From Planctomycetota bacterium (GTDB lineage Bacteria; Planctomycetota; UBA8742; UBA2392), in the NCBI GenBank assembly GCA_019636195.1, contig JAHBYA010000010.1, positions 1 through 64,000 of the forward strand: 64,000 bases of DNA, written 5' to 3'. The position numbers were made by a program, and so were the translations under genes. Below, piece by piece: positions 1-7,834 of this stretch. The notes beneath the pieces are model-generated. The model did no database searches. It was not told the DNA's origin and saw only the letters and a list, made by a program, of their open reading frames with translations. The stretch's first letter is position 1. Each line of letters begins with the position of its first letter.

Positions 1-59
1 AGGCAGCCTGTCCCCGGCAGCCTGGCGGCCTGTCCCCTGCCGGTCAGCGATGGGCACGC

Positions 60-65
60 TACAAT
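60..65 (+). promoter_or_regulatory. -10 element of a likely leaderless promoter for the NicO-type gene
   Basis: TACAAT lies exactly six bases before the ATG at 72, so transcription would begin at or beside the start codon. No Shine-Dalgarno sequence is visible and no convincing -35 box is seen. The same spacing recurs before several other genes in this window. Confidence 0.5.
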
Positions 66-71
66 CAACTT

Positions 72-1814
72 ATGCGGTACTGGCTTGTCATGTTGCTGCT
101 GTTCGGCGGGGCGCTTTGGGCGCACCCGTTTGACGACCGCGCGGACATGATCGTTGAGCTGATCCTCACCCGCGACAAGGCCAAAGTCGAGCACATCACG
201 CTGACAGTGCAGTACCGCTACGAGGGCGTGTTTGCCAGCTACAACGAGCTGCAAAGCGCCGACACCAACAAAGACCAGCGCATTTCGGTGGCTGAGCGCG
301 ATGCCCGCTATCGCGAACTGGCGGGCGACTTGATTGCCGCCACGCGCCTCTCGATGCGCGGCGAGGCCGTAAAGTTGGTGCCGGTGTATGAAGCTTTCGA
401 GTTCGTCAACATGAACAACCCTGACGACTCGGTGCACAACCCCGGCGGTATGCAGGTGCAGGATTGCCGCATCGGCTACTTTTTCGTGTTCAACCTGGAA
501 CCCGCGCGCAGTTGGGGCGCCGGCGCGCACCCGCTGGAGCTGGTGTTTGCCAACAAGCGCATCTTCATGCCCGACCCCGCCGATCAGCTTCAGGTGTGGG
601 ACGACCGCGAAGGCGTGCGCCGCGCCGTTTACGACCTGCGGCACGAAAAGACGCCTGATCCCTTTCACAAGCTGGTGTTCAACTGGGACGTCAAGACTGC
701 CACTGCCGGCGCCGTTGCGCCGGACAACATTCAGCCGGACCCGGACCGGCCTGTCGCCAAGCCGGAGCCGCCGCGCACCGGCAAGGAACAACTGCTGGAA
801 AGCGACCAGCAGCGCCGCGATACCGAGTCAGTAGATAGCCGCATTGAAGAGGCCTTCCGCGCCCTGCGCGACAACGACGCGGGCTTGTCGGTGTGGCTGG
901 GCGTGTTGCTGTTCATGCTGCTGCTGGGCGCGTGGCACGCGCTGCAACCGGGTCACGGCAAGACACTGGTGGCGAGCTACCTGATCGGAACACAGGGCAC
1001 GAAGACCGACGCATTGTTCCTGGGCGTGGTGGTGACGGCGGCGCACACCAGCGGCGTGTTGCTGCTGATGGGCGGCGCGTGGGCAGCCAGCGAGTTCTGG
1101 CCCGGCCTGCTGAAGAACCCCGAGCAGCAACTGGCGGACTGGATCACCTTGGCCGTGGGCGCGACGATCCTGCTGATGGGTTGCGGGCTGGTGCTCAAGC
1201 GCGCCGGCGGCGGGCGCCACGAGCACGACATTTTCGGGCGCCACGTCCATCCTGAAGATGAGCACCACCACGGCAAGTCGCCCGAAGACTCGGACATCCT
1301 GCACGAGGTGGGACACGACCACTCGCATGCCCACGACCACCACCACCATCATCATAACGACCACGACCACGGGCATGAACACAGCCACGGCCATACTCAC
1401 AGCCATGAACACGGCCACAGCCACGACCACTCGCACCATCACCACGACCCCGCCAAGATGACGCGGTTTGAAATCCTGCGGCTCGGCATTCTTGGCGGGA
1501 TCATTCCGTGCCCGAGCGCGTTTGTGATCGGGTTGATTGCCTTTCAGCAGCAGTGGTACCTGAGCGGCTTGATCATGGTGATCGTGTTCAGCATCGGCCT
1601 TGCGGCGGTGCTTTCGGCGATCGGGCTGGTGCTGGTGCAGACCAAGAGCTATCTCAACCAGCGCCGCAAAGAGACAAAGAGCCGCGTTTACCGCATGCTG
1701 GAAAGGAAGCTGCCGGTGTTCGGCGCGCTGGTAATCGCGCTGATTGGCGGGGCGATGACGCTGCTGGCATTGATCCGGCTGGAGTTGATCGATCCTGCCA
1801 GCTTCACGGTGTAG
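72..1814 (+). CDS. NicO-family nickel/cobalt exporter-like membrane protein with His-rich loop
   Basis: A 580-residue protein with a signal-like hydrophobic start and an extracytoplasmic N-terminal half of about 275 residues that includes an EF-hand-like stretch, DTNKDQRIS. A polytopic domain follows. Its motif GAWHALQPGHGKT (about residues 290-305) and the later GGIIPCPSA are hallmarks of the NicO/RcnA/UreH metal-efflux family. A loop at about residues 380-460 is extremely His-rich and probably binds Ni, Co or Zn. Family members move divalent metal across the inner membrane. The substrate cannot be read from the sequence. The large N-terminal extension is longer than in E. coli RcnA. The 3' end overlaps dtd, which converges on it, by 11 bp. 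Confidence 0.85.
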   Translation: MRYWLVMLLLFGGALWAHPFDDRADMIVELILTRDKAKVEHITLTVQYRYEGVFASYNELQSADTNKDQRISVAERDARYRELAGDLIAATRLSMRGEAVKLVPVYEAFEFVNMNNPDDSVHNPGGMQVQDCRIGYFFVFNLEPARSWGAGAHPLELVFANKRIFMPDPADQLQVWDDREGVRRAVYDLRHEKTPDPFHKLVFNWDVKTATAGAVAPDNIQPDPDRPVAKPEPPRTGKEQLLESDQQRRDTESVDSRIEEAFRALRDNDAGLSVWLGVLLFMLLLGAWHALQPGHGKTLVASYLIGTQGTKTDALFLGVVVTAAHTSGVLLLMGGAWAASEFWPGLLKNPEQQLADWITLAVGATILLMGCGLVLKRAGGGRHEHDIFGRHVHPEDEHHHGKSPEDSDILHEVGHDHSHAHDHHHHHHNDHDHGHEHSHGHTHSHEHGHSHDHSHHHHDPAKMTRFEILRLGILGGIIPCPSAFVIGLIAFQQQWYLSGLIMVIVFSIGLAAVLSAIGLVLVQTKSYLNQRRKETKSRVYRMLERKLPVFGALVIALIGGAMTLLALIRLELIDPASFTV

Positions 1815-2256
1815 TGTCGTGCTCAAGCATGATCGTCACCGGGCCTTCGTTGACCAACTCAACGTCCATGTGCGCGCCGAACACACCCTTGGCCACGGGC
1901 TTGCCAAGCTGGCTTGCCAGTAACTCACAAAAGCGATCATACAAGGCGCTTGCCTGCTCAGGCGGCGCGGCGTTAACGTAGCCGGGCCGGTTGCCCCTGG
2001 CGGTGTCGGCGTACAGCGTGAACTGGCTTATGGCAAGAACGCCGCCGCCTGTGTCCAGCACGCTGCGGTTCATTTTGCCTTCGGCGTCGGCAAAGATGCG
2101 CAGGTTGGTGACCTTGCGGGCCATCCACGCCAGCGTTTCCGTATCGTCCTGTTTGCCGATGCCCACCAGTAGCAGCAGACCCGGGCCAATGTCGCCGACC
2201 ACCCGGCCCTCAACCGTGACCTTGGCCCGCGAAACCCGTTGCAGCAGCACTTTCAT
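1804..2256 (-). CDS. dtd: D-aminoacyl-tRNA deacylase
   Basis: A 150-residue protein of the normal DTD length. It hydrolyses D-amino acids wrongly attached to tRNA and so protects translation. Visible family motifs are the start MKVLLQRVSRAKV, the active-site SQFTLYAD followed by GNRPGYV, and NEGPVTIML near the C-terminus, which holds the Gly-cisPro pair. The start ATG overlaps the stop of the upstream GNAT gene as ATGA, indicating translational coupling. It closes the minus-strand group lpxB-GNAT-dtd. Identification is firm. Confidence 0.95.
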   Translation of the reverse strand: MKVLLQRVSRAKVTVEGRVVGDIGPGLLLLVGIGKQDDTETLAWMARKVTNLRIFADAEGKMNRSVLDTGGGVLAISQFTLYADTARGNRPGYVNAAPPEQASALYDRFCELLASQLGKPVAKGVFGAHMDVELVNEGPVTIMLEHDTTP

Positions 2257-2681
2257 AGCTTCTTCTTGTAAATGCGGTGCAGCTTTTCCAGCGTGAAGCC
2301 TTCCCGCTCATAGAAGCGGTGCGCATCCCGGCGCGTGTCGCGCGTGCCCAGCGTGATCCCCGCGCACTCTTGGCTGCGCGCCCAGGCTTCGGCTGCGCGC
2401 AGCAGCAATGCGCCCAACCCTTTGCCGCGCACGCGGTCATCCACGCACAAATCAAGCAACTCGGTCCAGGCCGGATGCGCAAGATCGCGGCGGATACTCA
2501 ACACCGCATAGCCGGCTACGCGCCCATTTTCCTCCGCGACCAGCACGGCTGTACCCGGCTGGGCCTGGAAGTCACGGAATCGCGCGGCAAGTTCATCAAC
2601 AGGAACGTCGTATCCGAGCTGCGCAGAAAGGTCGCGTATCGCGGGCAGGTCAGGCGTTTCGGCAGGGCGCACGTTGGCCAT
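2253..2681 (-). CDS. GNAT-family N-acetyltransferase
   Basis: A 142-residue single-domain acetyltransferase. The acetyl-CoA-binding motif A reads VRGKGLGALLL (about residues 85-95), and the C-terminal HRFYEREGF is the usual GNAT beta6/alpha4 segment. The substrate is unknown. It sits 44 bp after lpxB and overlaps dtd by four bases, so it is probably co-transcribed with both. Upstream of the ATG is TAAGGT with seven bases between, which could be read either as a weak AAGG ribosome site or as a leaderless -10. Confidence 0.88.
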   Translation of the reverse strand: MANVRPAETPDLPAIRDLSAQLGYDVPVDELAARFRDFQAQPGTAVLVAEENGRVAGYAVLSIRRDLAHPAWTELLDLCVDDRVRGKGLGALLLRAAEAWARSQECAGITLGTRDTRRDAHRFYEREGFTLEKLHRIYKKKL

Positions 2682-2725
2682 GACGCGAACCTTACCTTGC
2701 TTCGGCGCAAGTGCCGGAAGGGTCT

Positions 2726-3922
2726 TCAGCGCGCGATTGCGGGCATCTCACTGCTGATGGGCCGTGAAGTCGGGCGCAGGCCGCCAACACTCAGCACCTG
2801 TTCGGCGGCGCGTTGGCTGGCGCCCTTGCCGCCGAGGGTCTTGACCACCTCCGCCAGTTCAGCGCGCATCTGTTGCCCGCCGGTTTCCAGGTTCTCAAGC
2901 GCGATCAGGGCCATCGTCAGCGGCTCGGCCTGGTGCTGCAACAGCTCAGGCACCACTTGCTTGTTGGCCAGTATGTTCACCATGCACGCGAACTCGGTGT
3001 TCACAAGCAGGCCAGCCAGTATCGCGCTTGCCCACGCCATGCGGTAGGTGCACAGGAACGGCACGCCGACAATCGCGGCTTCCACGGTTGCGGTACCGCT
3101 GCATATCAGGCTGAAGTCCGCCAGCGCCATAACCTCGTGGCTTCTGCCGTGGATGGCGCGCAAAGGCAGGTCCTCGTGGTCCTTGATTGCTTCCTTGTAA
3201 CGGTCAGGATTGAACCATGGGCTGCACCCGACCAGAAAGATCACGTCCTTGCGGCGGGCCATGATTTCGCGCGCGGCATCCAGCATGCGCGGCATCAGGC
3301 GTGTGACCTCAGAGCGTCTTGAGCCGGGGAACAGACCGATGACTTTCTTCTTTTGCGGAATTTTAAAGCCGTGGCGCAGGCCCTCAGCACGCTTTTTCAC
3401 TTCATCGTGCTTGATCAGGTCCAGCAGCGGGTGGCCGACAAAGCGGGCTTCTATGCCGTGGCGTGCGTAGAAATCGACTTCAAAGGGAAAGATCACCAGC
3501 ATGCGGTCAATAAACTTGCGAATCTGCTCAACCCGGCCTTCGCGCCACGCCCACAACTGCGGGCTGACGTAATACACCACGGGGATATCAAGCTGCTTGA
3601 AGCGCGGCGCCATGCGCAAGTTGAAATCTGGGCTGTCGATCAGCACCACAACGTCGGGCTTGAGTTCTTTGGCTTTGGCGATCAGCTGGTCCATCGTGTC
3701 AAGAAAGTAGCGCAGGCTGCGCACAACCTCGACAAAGCCGACGACGGCGTGTTCAAGCATGTTCTGGAACAGGGTGACGCCGGCGGACTCCATCTTGCCG
3801 CCGCCAAGACCGTACAGCTCGATGTCGGGGCGCATGCCGCGCAGTTCGCGGGCCATCATGGCGCCGTAATTGTCGCCGCTGCTTTCCGTCGCGACGATGA
3901 ACACTACCGGGCGTTTTGCCAT
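2726..3922 (-). CDS. lpxB: Lipid-A-disaccharide synthase
   Basis: A 398-residue GT19 glycosyltransferase that joins UDP-diacylglucosamine and lipid X to make the lipid A disaccharide at the inner membrane. Characteristic segments include ATESSGDNYGA at the N-terminus, GLGGGKMESAG, VVLIDSPDFNLRMA and YYVSPQLWAWREGR, followed by FVGHPLLD. Length fits the family. A GGAAGG ribosome site precedes the ATG. It shows that the host makes, or descends from cells that made, lipid A. The other lpx genes are not nearby. Confidence 0.96.
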   Translation of the reverse strand: MAKRPVVFIVATESSGDNYGAMMARELRGMRPDIELYGLGGGKMESAGVTLFQNMLEHAVVGFVEVVRSLRYFLDTMDQLIAKAKELKPDVVVLIDSPDFNLRMAPRFKQLDIPVVYYVSPQLWAWREGRVEQIRKFIDRMLVIFPFEVDFYARHGIEARFVGHPLLDLIKHDEVKKRAEGLRHGFKIPQKKKVIGLFPGSRRSEVTRLMPRMLDAAREIMARRKDVIFLVGCSPWFNPDRYKEAIKDHEDLPLRAIHGRSHEVMALADFSLICSGTATVEAAIVGVPFLCTYRMAWASAILAGLLVNTEFACMVNILANKQVVPELLQHQAEPLTMALIALENLETGGQQMRAELAEVVKTLGGKGASQRAAEQVLSVGGLRPTSRPISSEMPAIAR

Positions 3923-4019
3923 TTCAGCCTTCCAGTCGCGGTTACTTCCGCCAGTGGTTTATCGGACGTTTGCTGCCACTGACTTTCCGCGAAGTTCTCA
4001 ATGACCCCAGTGTTTGCCC

Positions 4020-4886
4020 CTACTCCCAATGCCGCCCGTAATAGACTTCCACGGGCACCTTCGTGCGGCCACGCACCACTTCCGCGAGTTCGTCAAGTCG
4101 GGCGTCTTCAATCATCCCGACGCGCGGATTGCCTGGTTTGCGGGCCGTTGTGTAAAGCTGAATCAGGCGCACCTTGCCGCCCCCCGCCGTGATTTCATTT
4201 ACCCGGTCAGCCAAGGCCGCGGCCTCTCCGTTGCCAGGGTCTTTGCCATCGAGCGTCGGAAACATGCTCTGGATCGTCACTTCAAGCTGTTTGGCCAATC
4301 CCGTGATGTTGCTGACAATCCGCGGCAGGCTGACCCGGTGGCCAGCCATCTTTTCAAACCATGGCTGGGTACCGCCATCCAGCTTGGTCCAGATTTCGTA
4401 GGGGCCCTGCCGCAGCCCAAGCAGGGCGTTCAGCACATCTTGCCTGTGCAGCAGCAGGGCATTTGTGAGGACGATGATCTTCAGGTCAGGCAGGTTGTGC
4501 TTGTCACGCAGGTCGGCGACAGCCTGGATGGCGTCACCAAGTCTGCGATACGTTGTGGGCTCGCCGTCCCCGGCGAAGGCAATGTCGTTCAGGCGGCGCA
4601 GGTGTGCAGGTGTGTCGGCAAACTTGGGAACCTGCCAGATGTCGCCGCTGGCGGCCATGGTGAGCAGGTCGTCGATCTCTTGCACCAGCACGTCGAAGTC
4701 CACAGCCGTATCGCGGGGAGGCACCGTGCGATCAACCTGGCAGTAGGGACAATCGAAATTGCATACCTTGTCAGGGTTTACGTTCAGCCCGAGGGAAAGG
4801 CCACGACTCCGGCGTGAGACGACCGGGTAGGCGAAGCGCAGGTCTGCAAACTGGCGCGAGTGCTCGCTCAGTATCGCTGGTTTCAT
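4020..4886 (-). CDS. Radical SAM protein (YPVVSRR / CxxxCxxC type)
   Basis: A radical SAM enzyme of about 288 residues from the ATG at 4886. The cluster motif CNFDCPYCQ binds the [4Fe-4S] centre, and FAGDGEPTTY is the glycine-rich SAM-contact segment. The preceding FAYPVVSRRSRGLSLG is typical of a conserved but uncharacterised bacterial family, so the reaction cannot be named. The start is uncertain. The frame is open to a TTG at 4925 that immediately follows a perfect GGAGG (4926-4930); a CTG at 4916 would have the best ribosome-site spacing. A strong promoter lies upstream. Confidence 0.82.
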   Translation of the reverse strand: MKPAILSEHSRQFADLRFAYPVVSRRSRGLSLGLNVNPDKVCNFDCPYCQVDRTVPPRDTAVDFDVLVQEIDDLLTMAASGDIWQVPKFADTPAHLRRLNDIAFAGDGEPTTYRRLGDAIQAVADLRDKHNLPDLKIIVLTNALLLHRQDVLNALLGLRQGPYEIWTKLDGGTQPWFEKMAGHRVSLPRIVSNITGLAKQLEVTIQSMFPTLDGKDPGNGEAAALADRVNEITAGGGKVRLIQLYTTARKPGNPRVGMIEDARLDELAEVVRGRTKVPVEVYYGRHWE

Positions 4887-4966
4887 CGCAGGGCGGCCCG
4901 GCGCTTGAATCGGCAGCCGAACCAACCTCCAAATTAGTGCCCACTATTGTTACGGGGCTTGGCGGC

Positions 4967-4993
4967 ATTGTAGCAGCGCGAAACTGGTGTCAA
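4967..4993 (-). promoter_or_regulatory. Sigma-70-like promoter for the radical SAM gene
   Basis: On the minus strand TTGACA (4993-4988) and TACAAT (4972-4967) are separated by 15 bp. The -35 is a perfect match and the -10 matches five of six. The spacing is shorter than the ideal 17. It would give a leader of about 35 nt that contains the GGAGG at 4930-4926. Confidence 0.5.
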
Positions 4994-5185
4994 CGGGGTA
5001 TTTTTCTGTAGTCCGATTGGACAGTTAGTGTGTGCATGCGGTACATTTAGACCAGCAGCGCTGGGCAAAGCCTGCTTGAAATCGCAGGGGGAGCTGGCAG
5101 GGGAAGTGGCGATCTCGCTTCCTTTCTCTATCAGCTTCCCCTTCTCCTTGCTCCTTGAAGCTGGTGGGGGCCGGCGAAAGGACAT

Positions 5186-5752
5186 ATGCGCACACTCGCG
5201 TTCCTTGGCGTGCTGATGTTGGCATGCGTACTCGCGTTAAGCGGTTGTGAAGGCACGCCTTCTGACTCTGGCGGCGGTTCATCCGGCGGCGGGGGCGGCG
5301 GCGGAGGGGGCGGGGGCGGCGGGGGCGGTGCCCAGACCGGCAACACTCCCACGACAGCCGAAGCGCAATTGGCCCAAGAGGTGCTAACGCTGGTCAATCA
5401 GGAGCGTGCGACCGCAGGCCTGGCTCCACTGTCATGGCACGCCGGGTGCGGCCAGGTGGCCTACGACCACTCGTGGGACATGGACGCCCGCAACTACTTT
5501 TCCCACACCAACCCCGAGGGTCTCAGCCCGTTTCAGCGCATGCAGAACGCCGGAATTACTTACAGCCGGGCAGGCGAGAACATTGCCGCCGGCTACTCCA
5601 CTGCCGCGGCGGCAATGACCGGCTGGATGAACAGCCCCGGCCACCGCGCAAACATCCTGAATCCTGACTTCACCCAGATTGGTGTCGGTGTCCGCCAGGG
5701 CAGCACCGGGCAGTATGGCACCTACTGGACCCAACTCTTTCGCACACCTTAG
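5186..5752 (+). CDS. CAP/SCP-domain lipoprotein
   Basis: A 188-residue lipoprotein. The signal peptide ends in a lipobox, LSGC, at about residue 21. A Ser/Gly linker with a run of about 15 consecutive glycines (about residues 32-48) follows. The rest is a CAP (PR-1/SCP-like) domain: LVNQERATAGLAPLSWH, YFSHTNPEG, AGENIAAGYS and WMNSPGHRANILN are the standard family blocks. Bacterial CAP proteins are secreted and of mostly unknown activity. GAAAGGA precedes the ATG. The poly-Gly tract is encoded by GGC/GGG/GGA repeats and may vary in length between strains. Confidence 0.9.
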   Translation: MRTLAFLGVLMLACVLALSGCEGTPSDSGGGSSGGGGGGGGGGGGGGGAQTGNTPTTAEAQLAQEVLTLVNQERATAGLAPLSWHAGCGQVAYDHSWDMDARNYFSHTNPEGLSPFQRMQNAGITYSRAGENIAAGYSTAAAAMTGWMNSPGHRANILNPDFTQIGVGVRQGSTGQYGTYWTQLFRTP

Positions 5753-5762
5753 CGGGATGTAC

Positions 5763-5790
5763 TTGCGCCCGGGCCCTGTGCCCATATACT
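5763..5790 (+). promoter_or_regulatory. Candidate promoter for the exported protein at 5936
   Basis: TTGCGC (5763-5768) and TATACT (5785-5790) are spaced by 16 bp. They lie downstream of the CAP gene stop and would give a leader of about 140 nt. Base matches are moderate; no experimental support. Confidence 0.3.
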
Positions 5791-5935
5791 TTGGCTGCGC
5801 GTAGATACGGAGGGGCCGTCGCAGAGACGACGTAGCCTCTGCCCGGTATCAGCATCCCCCTGCCCCGCATGACGACCGTAATGGTCTTGCACGGCGCGAC
5901 CAGCCCCGCTGGTAGCTCCAGCCTTGGAGAAGGCA

Positions 5936-6721
5936 ATGCGCGTATTCTTGATGATGGCAGCCCTGGTGTTTGGCGCGGGACTTTCGGCGCAGCTTACGGC
6001 AGGCCTGAGCATCGACCAGGTGATTCACGAGCCCAGCGAGTCGGAGGCTGGCCCGTTTCTTGGCAGCCTTACTGTGCCCAACCCGCTGTATGATCCGACT
6101 CGCGACCTCGACGCCGATGGCGTGGACGATACGACGGGGGCAAAGCAGTTCCTGCCGTTGATCGGCAACGGCAACGGCCTGCACCACCTGGACAGCGTAA
6201 GCGGTGAAATGTACGCGCTGGCCAAGACCACCACCCACGACCTGATCATCCTGACCAACAACACCGGCGCCGACATCATTGTGGACCTGGACTTCACCAC
6301 GCCGAGCCCCGGCGCGCTGTCTATTTCCCAGACACGCGCGGCGGTAAGCCCCGCAACAGCCCCTGAGCAATCGCTGCCCGACCCGACGGCAACCCTGAAC
6401 ATCTACGGGTATGACCCCGCAGCAGTGTCTGTCCCGAACGGGTCTTCGGTAGCCATTGCCCTGATTGTTACGCGCTGGGCAGCGCGCCTTGACACCAGCC
6501 CGCGTGACTACTTTGTTGAGTTCAGCTTCACAGATCTCGCTTCCAACACGACCATGCGCGTGGAAGCGGCCCTGACCGTGCCCTACGCGGGCGGCGCTGA
6601 CAGCAGCACCGCTTGCTCCAGCCGCAACGGCCCGCTGCCCCGCCACCTGCTGCTGCTGATCGGCGGCGGCGCGGTCGCGATCGTCACCCGCCGTAAGCTC
6701 CTGCGCAAAGCGCGCGCATAG
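5936..6721 (+). CDS. Exported protein with C-terminal Cys/hydrophobic/Arg sorting-type tail
   Basis: A 261-residue protein of no recognised family. The ATG at 5936 is chosen because GGAG precedes it at normal spacing; a TTG at 5924 is also open. A cleavable signal peptide (MRVFLMMAALVFGAG...) is followed by a beta-rich region with Asp-rich DLDADGVDD and NNTGADIIVDLDF, which look like a secreted beta-sandwich. The end is notable: Cys, then RNGPLPR, a hydrophobic stretch LLLLIGGGAVAIV, then TRRKLLRK. This resembles PEP-CTERM or MYXO-CTERM style anchors cut by a sorting protease. A similar tail ends the large protein at 33315-35387. A strong terminator follows. Confidence 0.75.
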   Translation: MRVFLMMAALVFGAGLSAQLTAGLSIDQVIHEPSESEAGPFLGSLTVPNPLYDPTRDLDADGVDDTTGAKQFLPLIGNGNGLHHLDSVSGEMYALAKTTTHDLIILTNNTGADIIVDLDFTTPSPGALSISQTRAAVSPATAPEQSLPDPTATLNIYGYDPAAVSVPNGSSVAIALIVTRWAARLDTSPRDYFVEFSFTDLASNTTMRVEAALTVPYAGGADSSTACSSRNGPLPRHLLLLIGGGAVAIVTRRKLLRKARA

Positions 6722-6740
6722 GGATTGCCCTAAACAGCAA

Positions 6741-6768
6741 CGGGACAGGCCAAGGGCCTGTCCCGTCT
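6741..6768. terminator. Intrinsic terminator between convergent genes
   Basis: An 11-bp perfect stem, CGGGACAGGCC with GGCCTGTCCCG, loop AAG, lies between the 5936 gene and folD, which converge here. The T-run is poor on the plus side (TCTGATTT). Confidence 0.65.
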
Positions 6769-6781
6769 GATTTCATGCGTG

Positions 6782-7636
6782 CTATCCAATCTGGCGTTTG
6801 AGCGTTTCCAGCGTGTTCTTGAACAGTATCTGAGTCGTCACGCTGCCCACCCCGCCGGGCACCGGGCTGGCCCAAGCCGCTACCGCGCTGACACTTTCCC
6901 AGTCGCAGTCGCCTTTGTATTTGCCGCCTTCCACGGCGATGGTCGCGACGTCCACGACCACGGCCCCGGGCTTCACATAGTCGCCATTGACGACGCCGGG
7001 CTTGGCGCCCATGGCAGTCACGAGGATATCCGCGCCGCGGCACACCTCGGCCAGGTTGGGCGTGCGCGAGTGGCAGATGGTCACCGTGCAGTGCTTGTCC
7101 AGCAGCAGCAGCGCCACGGGCTTGCCGACGATGATGCTGCGGCCCGCCACCACGGCGTGCTTGCCCTTGAAGTCTATGCCTGACTCGGCGGCGAGTTCAA
7201 CGGCTGCGCGGGCGGTGCAGGGCAGGTTGCGGTACTGGTTCATGAGCAGGTGGCCCAGGTTGTCCGGGTCCACGCCTTCCACATTCTTGGCGGGCGCGAT
7301 CACCTTGGCGAGCTCGTTGCCGTCGATGTGCTTGGGCACCGGCAGTTGCAGGATCATGCCCGTGACTTCGGGTTTGGCGCAGATTTCGCGCACTTTGGCG
7401 GCGGCTTGCTCGAACGTGCTGTCGGCGGGGATGCGCTCGGCGGTGTAGGCCACGCCCAGCTTCTCGGCGGCTTTTTTCTGGTTGTTGACGTACCAGTCAC
7501 TGCTTTCGTCGCTGCCGATGCTCAGGCTTACGAGGTGGGCGGCGTGGCCCTTTTGCTTGAGTTTCGCGAACTCGGCTGTGAGCTCAGCCTGGATGCGCTT
7601 GGCCAGCGCCTTGCCGTCAAGAATCTGTGCGGGCAT
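6782..7636 (-). CDS. folD: Bifunctional methylenetetrahydrofolate dehydrogenase/cyclohydrolase
   Basis: A 284-residue FolD that interconverts 5,10-methylene-THF and 10-formyl-THF in one-carbon metabolism. The start MPAQILDGKALAKR at 7636 has AAGGAG upstream; the frame remains open further but that extension is not FolD-like. Seen are the catalytic region YVNNQKKAAEKLG, ILQLPVPKHID, and the NAD(P)-site block VVAGRSIIVGKPVALLLL, ending in PGGVGSVTT. Normal length and complete. It is monocistronic and faces away from the 7835 gene. Confidence 0.96.
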   Translation of the reverse strand: MPAQILDGKALAKRIQAELTAEFAKLKQKGHAAHLVSLSIGSDESSDWYVNNQKKAAEKLGVAYTAERIPADSTFEQAAAKVREICAKPEVTGMILQLPVPKHIDGNELAKVIAPAKNVEGVDPDNLGHLLMNQYRNLPCTARAAVELAAESGIDFKGKHAVVAGRSIIVGKPVALLLLDKHCTVTICHSRTPNLAEVCRGADILVTAMGAKPGVVNGDYVKPGAVVVDVATIAVEGGKYKGDCDWESVSAVAAWASPVPGGVGSVTTQILFKNTLETLKRQIG

Positions 7637-7711
7637 GGATGTCTCCTTGCGCGGGAAGATAAGGGCGGAGTGGCCTGACGTACAGGGTTCATCGGCCGTT
7701 CTCGCCGATTT

Positions 7712-7738
7712 GCAAGCGCGACGGGGCTTGCTCCTACC
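7712..7738 (-). repeat. REP-like palindrome with GTAG head
   Basis: Read on the minus strand, GTAG is followed after two bases by GCAAGC, an eight-base loop and GCTTGC. This is the layout of REP elements mobilised by RAYT (TnpA_REP) transposases in Pseudomonas and relatives. A second short inverted repeat, ATCGG...CCGAT (7691-7709), lies beside it. Only one copy was noticed and no RAYT gene is present. Confidence 0.35.
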
Positions 7739-7761
7739 CGCAATGCTTGCGTGCGCGAGAT

Positions 7762-7791
7762 TTGGCACGACCGGTTTGCATGGGATAGACT
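7762..7791 (+). promoter_or_regulatory. Candidate promoter for the PQQ-propeller gene
   Basis: TTGGCA (7762-7767) and TAGACT (7786-7791) with an 18-bp spacer, about 43 bp before the ATG at 7835. AGGA lies at the usual ribosome-site distance from that ATG. Confidence 0.35.
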
Positions 7792-7834
7792 TGAGTCCGC
7801 GTAGACCCCTCGTCTTCCCCTTTCAGGACAACCC

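Noticed and set aside
828..1826. A long minus-strand frame opposite the NicO-type gene
   Set aside because: It is the antisense of a His-rich coding region and reads as Val/Met repeats; the plus-strand frame has clear family motifs.
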